A stretch of DNA of 64,000 nt from the NCBI RefSeq assembly GCF_013337685.1, contig NZ_SUQN01000004.1, forward strand, positions 1 through 64,000, written 5' to 3'. The notes under the pieces were generated by a model. That model was not told the DNA's origin. It worked only from the letters and a program-made list of their open reading frames with translations, and ran no database searches. Positions 25,953 through 36,678 of the stretch are shown here, in pieces. The DNA comes from Citrobacter gillenii. Lineage in GTDB: Bacteria; Pseudomonadota; Gammaproteobacteria; Enterobacterales; Enterobacteriaceae. Position 1 is the first letter of the stretch; each line of letters opens with the position of its first letter. A program made the translations under genes and the position numbers.

Positions 25953-26537
25953 TGCAATAATGTTTTTAACGTGTGCCAGCGCATTTTCCAGTGGGGTGGC
26001 ACTGCGAGACATCTTGGCCTGCAGGTTGGCCCCGAGCCACAGCGCATACAGCACCTGCGCTTGCTGCAGCGGTTCGCCGCTAAACGACAGGCAGTGTGTG
26101 TCGCGACCTTTTTCCAGCGCTTGCGCCAGCAGGGTAATAATGTGCCGAGCGCCTTTATCCATCGCCGTACGCATATCTTCAGAGAGATCGCATACTTCAG
26201 CCGACAGTTTGACCGTTAAGCAACCGCTAATAATGCCGTGTTGACTAAACTGATTCAGGGTTTCCTGATAGTAGGCGAGGATTCTGTCGCGGTAGTTACC
26301 GGCACCCGACGCTAAATGTGTGGCCAGCCGAAGGTGGTAGGCCGCGTAATGGCGTTCAAGCATGGAAACACCGAACGCTTCTTTAGAGCGAAAATAGTGG
26401 TAAAACGACCCTTTGGGCACCTCGGCGGTTTTCAGCAGTTCGCTTAAACCCATACCGGTGAAACCGCGCTGCATGCAAAGCTGCTCGCCGGTTGCCAGAA
26501 GATGTTCGCGTGTGTCGTGTTCAGTTGCTTTGTTCAT
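25938..26537 (-). CDS. nemR: electrophile-sensing repressor NemR (TetR family)
   Basis: A 199-residue TetR-family repressor of nemRA-gloA. The helix-turn-helix reads LSELLKTAEVPKGSFYHYF near residues 31-49. The redox residue pair reported for E. coli NemR, Cys106 and Lys175, is conserved (Cys in GIISGCLTV at 106; Lys in NLQAKMS at 175), so reversible sensing of hypochlorous acid, quinones and glyoxals is expected. A perfect TAGACC/GGTCTA palindrome lies 15 bases upstream of the start. Confidence 0.96.
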   Translation of the reverse strand: MNKATEHDTREHLLATGEQLCMQRGFTGMGLSELLKTAEVPKGSFYHYFRSKEAFGVSMLERHYAAYHLRLATHLASGAGNYRDRILAYYQETLNQFSQHGIISGCLTVKLSAEVCDLSEDMRTAMDKGARHIITLLAQALEKGRDTHCLSFSGEPLQQAQVLYALWLGANLQAKMSRSATPLENALAHVKNIIATPVV

Positions 26538-26551
26538 GGCACGGAGTGTAA

Positions 26552-26567
26552 TAGACCAGTCGGTCTA
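26552..26567. promoter_or_regulatory. NemR box upstream of nemR
   Basis: TAGACCAGTCGGTCTA, a perfect inverted repeat with 6-base arms and 4-base centre, matching the known NemR operator. Confidence 0.85.
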
Positions 26568-26638
26568 ATGCAATAGCGCTTGCCAGAAATTCAGTTAGCG
26601 TCTTCAATAGGTATAACTATCTTACGTAAGGAGGGGAT

Positions 26639-26878
26639 GTGGCCGAACAGCTGGAGTTTTTCCCCGTCCAGAGCCCGTGCCGCGGGATCTGCCAGTCCGA
26701 CGAACGCGGCTTTTGCCGTGGATGTTTTCGTAGCCGGGATGAGCGCTTTAACTGGCAGAAAATGAGCGATGCCGAAAAGCAGGATGTGCTGCGTCTTTGT
26801 CGTCAGCGTCTGATGCGTAAATTACGTGCAAACAAACCCAGCCCGTCAGAAGAACCGCAACAACCTTCACTCTTTTAA
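26639..26878 (+). CDS. ydhL: DUF1289 protein YdhL
   Basis: A 79-residue cytoplasmic protein with the DUF1289 cysteine pattern CRGICQSDERGFCRGCFR, probably metal-binding. GTG is used as start at 26639 with GGAGGGG immediately upstream; the first residues then match E. coli YdhL exactly (AEQLEFFPV). Function unknown. It is divergent from nemR. Confidence 0.92.
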   Translation: MAEQLEFFPVQSPCRGICQSDERGFCRGCFRSRDERFNWQKMSDAEKQDVLRLCRQRLMRKLRANKPSPSEEPQQPSLF

Positions 26879-26927
26879 AAGCGTAATTGCGTATACTCGA
26901 TGCACACTCATTGTTAAGGAAGCTGCT

Positions 26928-27824
26928 ATGGTTCAGCGTATTACTATTGCGCCGCAAGGCCCGGAATTTTCTCGCTTTGTCATGGGGTACTGGCGGCTGA
27001 TGGACTGGAATATGTCCGCGCGCCAGCTCGTCAGCTTTATTGAAGAACATCTTGACCTGGGCGTAACCACCGTCGATCACGCTGATATTTATGGTGGATA
27101 CCAGTGCGAAGCGGCGTTTGGCGAGGCGATGAAGCTGGCTCCGCATCTGCGTGAAAAAATGCAGATCGTGACCAAATGCGGTATTGCCACCACGGCACGG
27201 GCGGAAAATACCCTCGGTCACTACATCACCGACAGCGACCATATTATTGCCAGCGCGGAGCAGTCGCTGAAACTGCTGGCGACCGACCATATTGATCTGC
27301 TCTTGATCCATCGTCCCGATCCGCTGATGGATGCCGACGAAGTGGCTGAGGCGTTTAAGAAACTGCATCATAGCGGCAAAGTGCGTCATTTTGGCGTGTC
27401 TAACTTTACGCCTGCGCAGTTTTCCCTGTTGCAATCACGTCTGCCGTTTACGCTGGCAACCAATCAGGTTGAGATTTCCCCGGTGCATCAGCCACTGCTG
27501 CTGGATGGCACCTTAGATCAGCTGCAACAACTGCGTATCCGGCCAATGGCCTGGTCCTGTCTGGGTGGTGGACGACTGTTCAATGATGATGCTTTCCAAC
27601 CGCTGCGCAATGAACTCGCCGTCATTGCGCAAGAATTGAATGCGCAGTCCATTGAGCAGGTGGTCTATGCGTGGATCCTCCGTCTACCGTCACAGCCGCT
27701 GCCGATTATTGGCTCAGGGAAAATTGAGCGTGTTCGCGCTGCTATTGAGGCCGAATCGTTAACCATGTCCCGCCAGCAATGGTTCCGTATCCGTAAAGCC
27801 TCGTTGGGTTACGACGTACCGTAA
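26928..27824 (+). CDS. ydhF: aldo-keto reductase-family oxidoreductase YdhF
   Basis: A 298-residue NADPH-dependent aldo-keto reductase barrel. Motifs: DHADIYGGYQCE with the catalytic Asp/Tyr, VTKCGI with the catalytic Lys, HRPDPLMDADEV, and GVSNFTPAQ; LPIIGSGKIERV binds the cofactor near the C terminus. The start at 26928 follows GTTAAGGAAG. The physiological substrate is unknown. It is 49 bases after ydhL on the same strand. Confidence 0.94.
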   Translation: MVQRITIAPQGPEFSRFVMGYWRLMDWNMSARQLVSFIEEHLDLGVTTVDHADIYGGYQCEAAFGEAMKLAPHLREKMQIVTKCGIATTARAENTLGHYITDSDHIIASAEQSLKLLATDHIDLLLIHRPDPLMDADEVAEAFKKLHHSGKVRHFGVSNFTPAQFSLLQSRLPFTLATNQVEISPVHQPLLLDGTLDQLQQLRIRPMAWSCLGGGRLFNDDAFQPLRNELAVIAQELNAQSIEQVVYAWILRLPSQPLPIIGSGKIERVRAAIEAESLTMSRQQWFRIRKASLGYDVP

Positions 27825-27904
27825 TCGCGTTTTCGGCGTTCCGTCGCTCAAAATTGCGTCACTGGTTTACACTTATCAGTCAGACACATAGTGACGGAGG
27901 TCGT

Positions 27905-28426
27905 ATGAAGCGTTTGAGTATCGCCATAATCACCTTACTGGCCTGTGCGGGCGCACAGGCTGCCAGTGAGCAAGTTGAGATGAACCTGGTGACTTCGCAA
28001 GGGGTAGGTCAGTCGATTGGTTCAGTAACTATTTCTGAAACTGCGCAAGGGCTGGCGTTTACGCCTGACCTGAAAGCACTGCCGCCAGGAGAACATGGTT
28101 TCCATGTCCATGCCAACGGCAGCTGTCAGCCTGCGATTAAAGAAGGCAAAGCTTCTGCCGCTGAATCGGCAGGGGGACATCTTGACCCGCATAAAACCGG
28201 AAAACATGAAGGTCCGGAGGGGGCTGGGCACATGGGCGACCTACCGTTGCTGGTGGTCAATGCCGAAGGTCACGCCACAACGGCTGTTACCGCCCCACGC
28301 CTGAAATCACTGGATGAGGTCAAAGGTAAGGCGCTGATGGTCCATGTGGGTGGCGATAACATGTCCGATCAGCCAAAACCTCTAGGCGGTGGCGGGGCGC
28401 GTTACGCCTGCGGGGTTATCAAATAA
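27905..28426 (+). CDS. sodC: periplasmic Cu,Zn superoxide dismutase
   Basis: A 173-residue precursor with a signal peptide (cleavage after AQA near residue 19). Copper ligands lie in GFHVHANGSC, bridging and zinc ligands in the GGHLDPHKTGKHEGP segment, and the last structural Cys in ARYACGVIK pairs with the NGSC Cys. Length equals E. coli SodC (monomeric class). Its stop codon directly abuts the convergent ydhK stop codon at 28427. Confidence 0.96.
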   Translation: MKRLSIAIITLLACAGAQAASEQVEMNLVTSQGVGQSIGSVTISETAQGLAFTPDLKALPPGEHGFHVHANGSCQPAIKEGKASAAESAGGHLDPHKTGKHEGPEGAGHMGDLPLLVVNAEGHATTAVTAPRLKSLDEVKGKALMVHVGGDNMSDQPKPLGGGGARYACGVIK

Positions 28427-30442
28427 TCAACGGCTCAGCGTGCCTGGCGGCGGAGCCTGTTCAAGCTGAGACAACGAACAGTGTAAACGCCAGATAAGCG
28501 CCGCCAGCTCTTGTGCGGCAGGCTGATGATGATGGGCAAGCGTATCGCAGATGCGCTGTAACTCGTTAAGCGTGGCATTCAGTGGACGCTGCTGGACGCC
28601 ACGCTCGTTCATCACATCGCGCAGCAGTGAAATACACACATCCCTGACGCGGGCCAACGGATCGGAGCGCGCTTCCCAGGCGCGCAGCTGCCACACCACA
28701 TGCGAGCAGTTCAGCAACACGACGCCCCAGCGTAATAACCACCGCCGCGCCAGCGCATCCTGGCTGTTACTGAGCTGGCTGACATGATGATAGGTTAACG
28801 ACTCAAATTCATGTTCGCTGTGTGCCGGATGCCGACTGAGCTGATCGACAAAATCCCGGCGCAGGGCGCGAATATGACGACGACTCTTTCTCGCGTCTGA
28901 GCCTGGCCGCAGGATAGCAAAGGCCAACCAGGATAACGCTACGCCGGTTATTTTTGCCAGATTATCATTCAGGAAATCGGCGAAGTCATACACCGGCGGA
29001 TTGGTTACGGCGATAAACGATCCCATAAAGACGATCAACTGCCCCCAAAGCCCCGCCAGAGCAGGCATTTGCAGCTTTAGCAGTTGCATGGTGGCGAGCA
29101 GTGGGAAGAGAAACAGAATGAATTGCCACAGGTCGGTAATTTGTACCATCAGACCGAACTTCACCACAAAGCTGAACAATGATAGCAGCACCAACGTGCG
29201 CATCAGCAGTGAGAGTGATTTGAACGGGGTGGCAACGGCGGAATACAGTACGCAGCTAATCGCCGCCAGCGTCAGCGCACCCGCGCCGGATTCCCATTGT
29301 GCGCCGATGCTCCACGCGCCAATCACCATCAACGTGATGAAGGTACGTAACCCACTCCAGATGGCTTCCGCGTTGTCGGTATGGCGGGCCAGGCCCGGCG
29401 TGCGGTTCACGCTGATGCGCTCGGCGGTCACGCCTTTTTCCAGCAAATGCAGATAATGGCTGCTTTGCAGGTAAATTCGGCAGAAATAACGTAGCCGTTG
29501 CCAGAAGGCGACATGCCGGTAGTCGTGGGAATCCTGCGGACGCAGGGGGGCAATAATGCGGGCTACCGTGTAGCTATTGGTTTCGGATTTCACCAGTGCA
29601 CTGAGTAGCTGTTCGATGACTTCCCGGGTGTGAGCAGGAGGATCTGGCCAGTTAAGCAGCATTCTGCGCAGGCTGGAGATCACGCTGGTCAGACGCAGTT
29701 GCTGATGCAGCAGTGAATTGAGCAGGGCATTCTGCCGTCGAAAGCGATAGTGGCTCCAGAATGCCTGAATACGCAGCAGATTCATGGTCAGAATCTGGCC
29801 GATTACCCCTTCGTGGGCTGAGCGGATCGCATCGGTGGTTTCGGGTTGCCAGAGTAAGCTGGCATGTTCCAGCAAACGCGCGTGCATGTTTTTCAGCGCC
29901 GTCAGCAACGCTGTACCATCAGACGTGCTGGGCAGGATCATCATCATCATGCCCCCGCAGAGTATCCCGACCATCACTTCGCACACGCGCGCCTGGGCAA
30001 TATCCCACAGTTGCGTAACCTCAATGGTGTTGACCATCGGAAACGCAATAATAGCCGCGGTGTAGCCTGCCAGTTGAAACGCGTAGGCCACGTTGTTGGT
30101 AAAGTGCGCGCAGGCCCAGGTGCATAAACCAATCCAGGCCGACATGCTGAGTAAAAATAACCACGGTTCATTGAGGGTGTGGCCAGCAATAATCAATGCC
30201 GCCGTGGCACCAAGCAAACTGCCTGCCACGCGGCCCAGACTTTTGCTGATGACACCGCCCACGGTGGGAAAACTAACCACCGCAGCGGAGGTCATCGCCC
30301 AGTAGGGTTCATCCAGATTTAGGTAATAGGCGAATGTTAACGCCAGGCACATCGCGATGGTGTTTCGCAGCGCGTAACGCCACTGTGCCGCGTTGGCTTT
30401 CAACCACGGTAAATTGCCCGGCGTCAGGTGAAGCCGTTTCAT
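28427..30442 (-). CDS. ydhK: FUSC/AaeB-family inner-membrane transporter YdhK
   Basis: A 671-residue protein with two blocks of about five transmembrane helices (residues 25-170 and 370-500) each followed by a cytoplasmic region, the layout of AaeB-type aromatic acid efflux proteins. It is encoded last in ydhI-ydhJ-ydhK, with its start overlapping the end of ydhJ by four bases, and should pair with the periplasmic adaptor YdhJ. The set is divergent from slyA, whose product is a likely regulator. Confidence 0.94.
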   Translation of the reverse strand: MKRLHLTPGNLPWLKANAAQWRYALRNTIAMCLALTFAYYLNLDEPYWAMTSAAVVSFPTVGGVISKSLGRVAGSLLGATAALIIAGHTLNEPWLFLLSMSAWIGLCTWACAHFTNNVAYAFQLAGYTAAIIAFPMVNTIEVTQLWDIAQARVCEVMVGILCGGMMMMILPSTSDGTALLTALKNMHARLLEHASLLWQPETTDAIRSAHEGVIGQILTMNLLRIQAFWSHYRFRRQNALLNSLLHQQLRLTSVISSLRRMLLNWPDPPAHTREVIEQLLSALVKSETNSYTVARIIAPLRPQDSHDYRHVAFWQRLRYFCRIYLQSSHYLHLLEKGVTAERISVNRTPGLARHTDNAEAIWSGLRTFITLMVIGAWSIGAQWESGAGALTLAAISCVLYSAVATPFKSLSLLMRTLVLLSLFSFVVKFGLMVQITDLWQFILFLFPLLATMQLLKLQMPALAGLWGQLIVFMGSFIAVTNPPVYDFADFLNDNLAKITGVALSWLAFAILRPGSDARKSRRHIRALRRDFVDQLSRHPAHSEHEFESLTYHHVSQLSNSQDALARRWLLRWGVVLLNCSHVVWQLRAWEARSDPLARVRDVCISLLRDVMNERGVQQRPLNATLNELQRICDTLAHHHQPAAQELAALIWRLHCSLSQLEQAPPPGTLSR

Positions 30443-31302
30443 TTTTTCTGACCAATCGACACGCTGCAGGTGGTACCTGAAACCAGTGTGACATCGTGCG
30501 GTAGTGCGTCAAATTCGATACGCACGGGCACCCGTTGCGCCAGACGCACCCACGGTACGTTGGGTTTGATGTCAGGAATCAGACCGGAATCACTCTCTAC
30601 ACTTTGATCGTAAATCGCACGACCAATACTGGAAACGTGACCCTGTAACTTTATATTGCCGCTGTACAATGTAATCAGCGCCGGTGCGCCCTCGCGAATA
30701 TGGCGGAGCTTGGTTTCTTCAAAATAGCCCATCACATAAAATGAACGACTGTCGACCAGCGCAAACAGGGGTTTACCGGTACTGGCATAATCGCCACCGC
30801 GTGTAGAAAGATTCGTCACCCAACCAGCGACAGGAGCTTTAACTTCCGTTTGGGTCAATTGCCACTGCGCTTGCCGTAATTGGGCCTGAGCTGCCTCCAC
30901 GCTTGCCTGCATCGCTTTCACGTTGAGGTTGGCCGTGTCCAGATCCTCGGCAGAGATATAATTTTGCGACAGATGACGGCGGCGATTGGCTTCGTTATTA
31001 GCCTTTGCCAGATCGGACTGTGCTTTCGCCAGCTGCGCCTGTGCATTCAGTTCAGCAATATGAAACGGCGTCTTATCGATAACAAACAGCACGTCGCCTG
31101 CATTAACAAACTGATTATCTTTAATATTGAGTTGGGTAATGCTGCCGGAAACCTGTGGGGTGATACTGACCTGCTCCGCACGAACTTTGCCATCGCGCGT
31201 CCAGGGAGACTGCATATAATAATTCCACATCCACCAACCCGCGAGAACGGCAACAACTGCGACTATAATAGTGGAGAAGTATTTAACGGTTTTGAGCGAC
31301 AT
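30439..31302 (-). CDS. ydhJ: HlyD-family membrane-fusion protein YdhJ
   Basis: A 287-residue efflux adaptor with one N-terminal membrane anchor (residues 10-27), biotinyl-lipoyl halves around [14 protein letters not shown] and [12 protein letters not shown], and a helical hairpin between them ([19 protein letters not shown]). It probably links YdhK to an outer-membrane channel. The start at 31302 matches MSLKT of E. coli; a longer frame to 31344 overlaps ydhI. Confidence 0.94.
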   Translation of the reverse strand: MSLKTVKYFSTIIVAVVAVLAGWWMWNYYMQSPWTRDGKVRAEQVSITPQVSGSITQLNIKDNQFVNAGDVLFVIDKTPFHIAELNAQAQLAKAQSDLAKANNEANRRRHLSQNYISAEDLDTANLNVKAMQASVEAAQAQLRQAQWQLTQTEVKAPVAGWVTNLSTRGGDYASTGKPLFALVDSRSFYVMGYFEETKLRHIREGAPALITLYSGNIKLQGHVSSIGRAIYDQSVESDSGLIPDIKPNVPWVRLAQRVPVRIEFDALPHDVTLVSGTTCSVSIGQKK

Positions 31303-31304
31303 AA

Positions 31305-31541
31305 TCACCACACAATCAGCATAACAAAGCCCAGACACACGCAAAGCGCAAAGAGCGACAGATCCATTAACAAGGGATGCCAGATTTCGCCGGAGTACAT
31401 CCAGTCGCGCAGTACGCGATGAACAACCAACCAGAAGATAAATCCGCAGATAAACGCTTTGAAAAGTGGAGGGAAGTAGACAGATGCACCGATCATTAAA
31501 TCTTGTAGGGGCAATCCTGTTGCATTAAACATAAACTTCAC
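31305..31541 (-). CDS. ydhI: DUF1656 small membrane protein YdhI
   Basis: A 78-residue inner-membrane protein with two helices, the AaeX-like partner of AaeAB-type pumps. The start is taken as GTG at 31541, which follows AAGGA eight bases upstream and gives the E. coli length; an in-frame TTG six bases further up is less likely. First gene of ydhIJK, with a 2-base gap before ydhJ. Confidence 0.9.
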   Translation of the reverse strand: MKFMFNATGLPLQDLMIGASVYFPPLFKAFICGFIFWLVVHRVLRDWMYSGEIWHPLLMDLSLFALCVCLGFVMLIVW

Positions 31542-31734
31542 GGGCAAAATCCTTGACGGAAGAGAGCATTGCTATAGGTTTAGCAAAAAAAGGGACAATC
31601 AGTCTCTTTAACGCATAATGTCTGAAAAAATGTCATCCGGTAAGCAAATTTGGCAATACATTTGTTTTGGGAATACAAATGCTGCACACTATTCTAAAAT
31701 CAGCATAACAACTTAGCAAGCTAATTATAAGGAG

Positions 31735-32175
31735 ATGAAATTGGAATCGCCACTAGGTTCTGATCTGGCACGGTTGGTGCGCATTTGGCGTGCTCTGATT
31801 GACCATCGCCTGAAGCCTTTGGAGTTGACGCAGACGCATTGGGTGACGCTGCACAACATTCATCAGCTGCCACCGGATCAATCGCAGATCCAGCTGGCTA
31901 AAGCGATAGGGATTGAGCAGCCTTCTCTGGTGCGTACGCTCGACCAACTGGAAGAAAAGGGACTCATTTCACGACAGACTTGCGCCAGCGATCGTCGAGC
32001 AAAGAGAATTAAACTGACGGAGAAAGCCGAGCCGCTGATCGCTGATATGGAAGCGGTTATCAACAAAACGCGTGGAGAGATTCTGGAAGGGATTTCAACC
32101 GAGGAAATTAATCTGCTGATTAAACTGGTTGCCCGACTGGAACACAATATTATTGAGCTACAGTCTCAGGGCTGA
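31735..32175 (+). CDS. slyA: MarR-family transcriptional regulator SlyA
   Basis: A 146-residue winged-helix dimer that in Salmonella and E. coli counteracts H-NS and regulates envelope and virulence genes. The sequence is almost that of E. coli SlyA to residue 110: [20 protein letters not shown] is the recognition region and [10 protein letters not shown] the wing. GGAG precedes ATG at 31735; an in-frame TTG at 31741 is an alternative start. Divergent from ydhIJK. Confidence 0.97.
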   Translation: MKLESPLGSDLARLVRIWRALIDHRLKPLELTQTHWVTLHNIHQLPPDQSQIQLAKAIGIEQPSLVRTLDQLEEKGLISRQTCASDRRAKRIKLTEKAEPLIADMEAVINKTRGEILEGISTEEINLLIKLVARLEHNIIELQSQG

Positions 32176-32185
32176 TGCGAAAATC

Positions 32186-32218
32186 TACGTGTGGCCAGTA
32201 TCTGACTGACCACACGTA
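32186..32218. terminator. bidirectional hairpin between slyA and slyB
   Basis: TACGTGTGG and CCACACGTA pair, extended after a single mismatch by CAGT with ACTG around a five-base loop. GATTTTC follows on the minus strand and AAATTC on the plus strand, so termination strength is uncertain. Confidence 0.5.
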
Positions 32219-32225
32219 AATTCGA

Positions 32226-32693
32226 TTAGCGCGGAGAAACGGTAACTTCTTTGCCGTTGCTGGCCATCACAACACGCTGACCTGAAGCGAATTTGGTCGC
32301 GCCTTGTTTCTGCACCACCATAATGGTGTTCCCGTCATCCTTACGGATTTCCAGTTCCACACCCTGTGTTTTATTGATCGCACCCTGGACGCTTTGACCT
32401 GCTACGCCGCCTGCAACCGCACCTGCCGCCGTAGCTAATGAACGACCAGAACCGCCGCCGACGGTGTTACCAAGGAATCCACCGAGTACAGCGCCGCCGA
32501 TCGCACCGATGACGTTGGCATCATCGCCACCCTGAATTTGCACCGGACGGACATGAACGATCGTACCGTAGGTTACGTTCTGTACCTGTTTCGCTTCGGA
32601 TGCGGTATACACGTCACCTGAAAGACTATCACTGTTAACACAACCCGCTAAAGATAATCCCATTAATGAAACAATCAGTGCACGTTTAATCAT
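32226..32693 (-). CDS. slyB: outer-membrane lipoprotein SlyB
   Basis: A 155-residue lipoprotein with lipobox LAGC (Cys at residue 18) and a glycine-zipper segment (GAIGGAVLGGFLGNTVGG, then AAGAVAGGVAG) in the middle, the 17-kDa antigen family fold. It stabilises outer-membrane proteins under PhoPQ-activating stress in E. coli. A PhoP-box-like direct repeat is found upstream at 32819-32835. It converges on slyA. Confidence 0.95.
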   Translation of the reverse strand: MIKRALIVSLMGLSLAGCVNSDSLSGDVYTASEAKQVQNVTYGTIVHVRPVQIQGGDDANVIGAIGGAVLGGFLGNTVGGGSGRSLATAAGAVAGGVAGQSVQGAINKTQGVELEIRKDDGNTIMVVQKQGATKFASGQRVVMASNGKEVTVSPR

Positions 32694-32818
32694 TTATAAC
32701 TCTCCTTTACACCACGAAACGCTAATAAAGCACCCTTCATGGTTAAATTATATGGCATTTGTGAGCCTAAGGTCACATGTTCTACTGGAACAATATGAAA
32801 ATCTTAACCGAAATCAGG

Positions 32819-32835
32819 TTAACTGAGTATAAACG
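32819..32835 (-). promoter_or_regulatory. candidate PhoP box upstream of slyB
   Basis: On the minus strand CGTTTA-TACTC-AGTTAA fits the (T/G)GTTTA-N5-(T/G)GTTTA direct repeat with mismatches. It lies 126 bases upstream of the slyB start codon. slyB is a PhoP target in relatives; this site is a candidate only. Confidence 0.35.
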
Positions 32836-32966
32836 AATCATTCATCAAATTGATTGAATAGATGGCAGCTTGTCATGATTAGCCATCAAAAATCATCAAC
32901 GAAGCATGGAATTAATCAGCACTTTATGGTTGAGTGTCAAGGCTAACGTGTTTAAAAGGATGACGT

Positions 32967-34088
32967 ATGAAATCGGGCCGTTTTATCGGTGTTATGTCTG
33001 GAACCAGCCTTGATGGTGTTGATGTTGTGCTGGCAGCAATAGATGAAACGATGGTCGCGCAGCAGGCGAGTCTGACCTGGCCCATCCCTCTCCATTTGAA
33101 ACAGGCCATTCTCGATATCTGCCAGGGGCAGCAACTCACCCTCTCGCAGTATGGGCAACTGGATACACAATTGGGGCGTTTATTCGCCGAGGCGGTAAAT
33201 GCGCTGCTGGCGCAGCAAAAATTAAAGCCGCAGGATATTGTCGCAATTGGCTGCCACGGACAAACCGTCTGGCATGAGCCGACAGGCAGTGCGCCGCATA
33301 CCCTGCAAATTGGCGACAACAACCAGATTGTGGCGCATACCGGCATCACCGTAGTCGGCGATTTTCGCCGGCGTGATATCGCGCTAGGCGGGCAGGGTGC
33401 ACCGCTGGTTCCCGCTTTTCATCAGGCGCTGTTGGCGCACCCAACTGAGCGTCGGATGGTGTTGAATATCGGCGGTATAGCTAATTTGTCACTGCTTATT
33501 CCTCAGCGCCCTGTACGAGGTTATGATACCGGGCCAGGTAATATGCTGATGGATGCCTGGATCTGGCGGCAATGTGGAAAACCTTACGATAAAGACGCGC
33601 AATGGGCCTGCGAAGGTACGGTTATTCTTCCGTTGTTGCAAAGCATGCTGAGCGATCCCTATTTTGCCGCGCCGGCACCTAAAAGCACCGGCCGCGAGTA
33701 CTTTAATTATGGTTGGATCGAACGTCATCTGGCGCAGTTCCCGGGACTGGCCGCACGTGATGTGCAGACGACGCTTGCTGAACTGACGGCGGTGACGATA
33801 TCCGAGCAGGTCCTGTTGAGCGGTGGCTGCGAGCGCTTGATGGTCTGCGGCGGTGGAAGCCGTAATCCGCTGCTGATGATGCGCCTGGCGGCACTGTTGC
33901 CCGGCACGGAAGTGACCTCGACCGATGAAGCCGGTATTAGCGGGGATGATATGGAAGCGTTAGCTTTTGCCTGGCTGGCATGGCGCACGCTGGCGGGATT
34001 ACCGGGCAATTTACCCTCAGTTACCGGTGCGACGGAATCCAGCGTTTTAGGCGCTATTTTTCCCGCAAACCCACGAACTCAGAGTTAA
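32967..34088 (+). CDS. anmK: anhydro-N-acetylmuramic acid kinase
   Basis: A 373-residue kinase of the ASKHA fold that cleaves and phosphorylates anhydroMurNAc to MurNAc-6-P in cell-wall recycling. [15 protein letters not shown] at the N terminus binds phosphate, with [31 protein letters not shown] and CGGGSRNP following in family order. An AAGGATGACGT site precedes the start. It is followed by mliC on the same strand after 93 bases containing a GC-rich hairpin. Confidence 0.96.
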   Translation: MKSGRFIGVMSGTSLDGVDVVLAAIDETMVAQQASLTWPIPLHLKQAILDICQGQQLTLSQYGQLDTQLGRLFAEAVNALLAQQKLKPQDIVAIGCHGQTVWHEPTGSAPHTLQIGDNNQIVAHTGITVVGDFRRRDIALGGQGAPLVPAFHQALLAHPTERRMVLNIGGIANLSLLIPQRPVRGYDTGPGNMLMDAWIWRQCGKPYDKDAQWACEGTVILPLLQSMLSDPYFAAPAPKSTGREYFNYGWIERHLAQFPGLAARDVQTTLAELTAVTISEQVLLSGGCERLMVCGGGSRNPLLMMRLAALLPGTEVTSTDEAGISGDDMEALAFAWLAWRTLAGLPGNLPSVTGATESSVLGAIFPANPRTQS

Positions 34089-34181
34089 CTGAAATTATCC
34101 TGGCGACGATGCCGGTAAACTAGGGATGTTAGGGAGGGGGTTATTCCCCTCCGGGACCAGGAATGTCTTCAGGATAGGGCT

Positions 34182-34505
34182 ATGAAAAAACTGTTATTGG
34201 TATGTTTGCCGGTACTGCTTACCGGCTGTAGTGTCTACAACCAATTTGTCGAGCGTATGCAAACGGATACCCTCGAATATCGCTGTGATGAAAAACCGCT
34301 GACCGTGAAATTGAACAATACCCAACAAACGGCAAGCTTTGTTTACGATAATCAGTTAGTGAATCTTAAACAGGGTGTATCAGCATCGGGCGCGCGTTAC
34401 ACCGATGGCATCTATGTCTTCTGGTCTAAAGGCGACAGCGCGACGGTCTATAAACGTGACAGAGTTGTGTTAAATAACTGTCAGTTACAGAACCCGAAGC
34501 GTTGA
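34182..34505 (+). CDS. mliC: membrane-bound C-type lysozyme inhibitor MliC
   Basis: A 107-residue outer-membrane lipoprotein, lipobox LTGC with Cys at residue 16. The mature domain holds the conserved [14 protein letters not shown] and [19 protein letters not shown] segments of the MliC/PliC family, which insert into the lysozyme active site. Protects peptidoglycan in host settings. It lies between anmK and pdxH on the same strand. Confidence 0.94.
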   Translation: MKKLLLVCLPVLLTGCSVYNQFVERMQTDTLEYRCDEKPLTVKLNNTQQTASFVYDNQLVNLKQGVSASGARYTDGIYVFWSKGDSATVYKRDRVVLNNCQLQNPKR

Positions 34506-34565
34506 GATTTTCACCTGGGCGGCGCACAATAGCGTCACCCACTGACAATCCGTAGCCCAAACATC

Positions 34566-35222
34566 ATGTCTGATAACGACGAATTGCAGCAAATCGCGCA
34601 TCTGCGCCGTGAATACACGAAAGGCGGTCTTCGCCGCCGCGATCTTCCCGCCGAGCCGCTTGCGCTTTTTGAGCGCTGGCTCGGACAAGCCTGTGACGCC
34701 AAACTCGCCGATCCGACTGCCATGGTAGTGGCCACCGTTGATGAAAACGGCCAGCCGTACCAGCGCATCGTGTTGCTCAAACATTATGATGACAAAGGTT
34801 TGGTATTTTATACCAACATGGGCAGCCGTAAGGCGCACCAGATAGAGCATAACCCCCGCATTAGCCTGCTGTTTCCGTGGCATACGCTGGAACGGCAGGT
34901 GATGGTGATTGGTAAGGCCGAACGTCTTTCTACGCTTGAGGTAGTGAAGTACTTCCACAGTCGCCCACGCGACAGCCAAATTGGCGCCTGGGTATCAAAA
35001 CAGTCCAGTCGTATCTCCGCACGCGGTATTCTCGAAAGCAAATTTCTTGAACTGAAGCAGAAGTTTCAGCAGGGGGAAGTCCCGCTGCCAAGTTTCTGGG
35101 GCGGTTTTCGCGTGAGTATTGAGCAAATGGAGTTCTGGCAGGGCGGCGAAAACCGCTTACACGATCGTTTTTTATACCAGCGTGAAGACAACGCGTGGAA
35201 AATCGATCGCCTGGCCCCCTAA
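34566..35222 (+). CDS. pdxH: pyridoxamine 5'-phosphate oxidase
   Basis: A 218-residue FMN-dependent homodimer that oxidises pyridoxine-5-P or pyridoxamine-5-P to pyridoxal-5-P. FMN and substrate residues are seen in [22 protein letters not shown], and the C terminus [10 protein letters not shown]...WKIDRLAP is the family signature. Followed by tyrS and pdxY, the conserved B6-associated group. Confidence 0.97.
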   Translation: MSDNDELQQIAHLRREYTKGGLRRRDLPAEPLALFERWLGQACDAKLADPTAMVVATVDENGQPYQRIVLLKHYDDKGLVFYTNMGSRKAHQIEHNPRISLLFPWHTLERQVMVIGKAERLSTLEVVKYFHSRPRDSQIGAWVSKQSSRISARGILESKFLELKQKFQQGEVPLPSFWGGFRVSIEQMEFWQGGENRLHDRFLYQREDNAWKIDRLAP

Positions 35223-35348
35223 AGATGCAAAATTCTTGTTTTAAGCGCTGGCACTGATGAATCCGGCGCTTTATTCTATGTCTCTTTCGCATCAGGCGAA
35301 AAGTCGTGTACCGGCAAAGGTGCAGTCGTTTTATACATGGAGATTTTG

Positions 35349-36623
35349 ATGGCAAGCAGTAACTTGATTAAACAATTGCAAGAGCGGGGGCTGGTGGCCC
35401 AGGTGACGGACGAAGAAGCGTTAGCAGAGCGACTGGCGCAAGGCCCGATCGCGCTCTATTGCGGCTTCGACCCTACCGCTGACAGCTTGCATTTGGGGCA
35501 TCTGGTTCCATTGTTATGCCTGAAACGCTTCCAGCAGGCAGGCCATAAGCCTGTCGCACTGGTAGGTGGTGCAACCGGTCTGATTGGTGACCCGAGCTTT
35601 AAAGCCGCCGAGCGTAAACTGAATACCGAAGACACCGTGCAAGAGTGGGTGGATAAAATCCGCAAACAGGTTGCACCGTTCCTCGATTTCGACTGTGGCG
35701 ACAACTCCGCGATTGCTGCGAACAACTACGACTGGTTTGGCGGTATGAATGTACTGACTTTCCTGCGTGATATCGGCAAGCATTTCTCTGTGAACCAGAT
35801 GATCAACAAAGAAGCGGTGAAGCAGCGTCTGAACCGTGACGATCAGGGCATCTCCTTTACCGAGTTTTCTTACAACCTGCTGCAAGGGTATGACTTCGCC
35901 TGCCTGAACAAACTGCACGGTGTGGCGCTGCAAATCGGGGGTTCTGACCAGTGGGGTAACATTACCTCCGGTATCGATCTGACCCGCCGTTTACACCAGA
36001 ATCAGGTGTTCGGCCTGACGGTTCCGCTGATCACCAAAGCAGACGGGACCAAGTTCGGTAAAACGGAAGGTGGCGCAGTCTGGCTGGATCCGAAGAAAAC
36101 CAGTCCGTACAAGTTCTACCAGTTCTGGATTAACACCGCCGATGCTGATGTCTATCGCTTCCTTAAATTCTTCACCTTTATGGACATTGAAGAGATCAAT
36201 GCCCTGGAAGAAGAAGATAAGAACAGCGGTAAAGCGCCGCGTGCCCAGTATGTTCTGGCGGAGCAGGTTACGCGTCTGGTTCACGGTGAAGAAGGTCTGG
36301 TGGCGGCAAAACGCATCACCGAATGCCTGTTCAACGGGAACTTAAGCGATCTCAGCGAAGCCGATTTCGAGCAGTTGGCGCAGGATGGCGTGCCGATGAT
36401 CGAAATGGAAAAAGGTGCCGATCTGATGCAGGCGCTGGTGGACTCAGAACTGCAGCCGTCTCGCGGCCAGGCGCGTAAGACCATTGCGTCGAATGCGGTA
36501 ACCATCAACGGTGAAAAACAGTCAGATCCGGAATACTTCTTCCAGGACAGTGACATTTTGTTTGGGCGCTACACGTTACTGCGCCGCGGCAAAAAGAACT
36601 ATTGTCTGATTTGCTGGAAATAA
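35349..36623 (+). CDS. tyrS: tyrosyl-tRNA synthetase
   Basis: A 424-residue class I synthetase charging tRNA(Tyr). HIGH-type motif is HLGH in [14 protein letters not shown]; the KMSKS equivalent is [10 protein letters not shown]; an S4 RNA-binding domain is C-terminal ([20 protein letters not shown]). Start at 35349 (MASSNLIKQ) matches E. coli. A rho-independent terminator follows before pdxY, so pdxY expression depends on partial read-through or its own promoter. Confidence 0.97.
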   Translation: MASSNLIKQLQERGLVAQVTDEEALAERLAQGPIALYCGFDPTADSLHLGHLVPLLCLKRFQQAGHKPVALVGGATGLIGDPSFKAAERKLNTEDTVQEWVDKIRKQVAPFLDFDCGDNSAIAANNYDWFGGMNVLTFLRDIGKHFSVNQMINKEAVKQRLNRDDQGISFTEFSYNLLQGYDFACLNKLHGVALQIGGSDQWGNITSGIDLTRRLHQNQVFGLTVPLITKADGTKFGKTEGGAVWLDPKKTSPYKFYQFWINTADADVYRFLKFFTFMDIEEINALEEEDKNSGKAPRAQYVLAEQVTRLVHGEEGLVAAKRITECLFNGNLSDLSEADFEQLAQDGVPMIEMEKGADLMQALVDSELQPSRGQARKTIASNAVTINGEKQSDPEYFFQDSDILFGRYTLLRRGKKNYCLICWK

Positions 36624-36636
36624 TGCGTTAAGGAAT

Positions 36637-36665
36637 GGGAGTGAGAAATCACTCCCTTATTTTTG
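36637..36665 (+). terminator. terminator after tyrS
   Basis: GGGAGTGA and TCACTCCC form an 8-bp stem with a GAAA loop, followed by TTATTTTTG. It lies in the 55-base gap between tyrS and pdxY. Confidence 0.85.
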
Positions 36666-36678
36666 TTCAGGTAAAAAA

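Noticed and set aside
34089-34181. hairpin GGAGGGG/CCCCTCC between anmK and mliC as a terminator
   Set aside because: The stem is real, but no T-run follows on either strand, so it is not called as a terminator.
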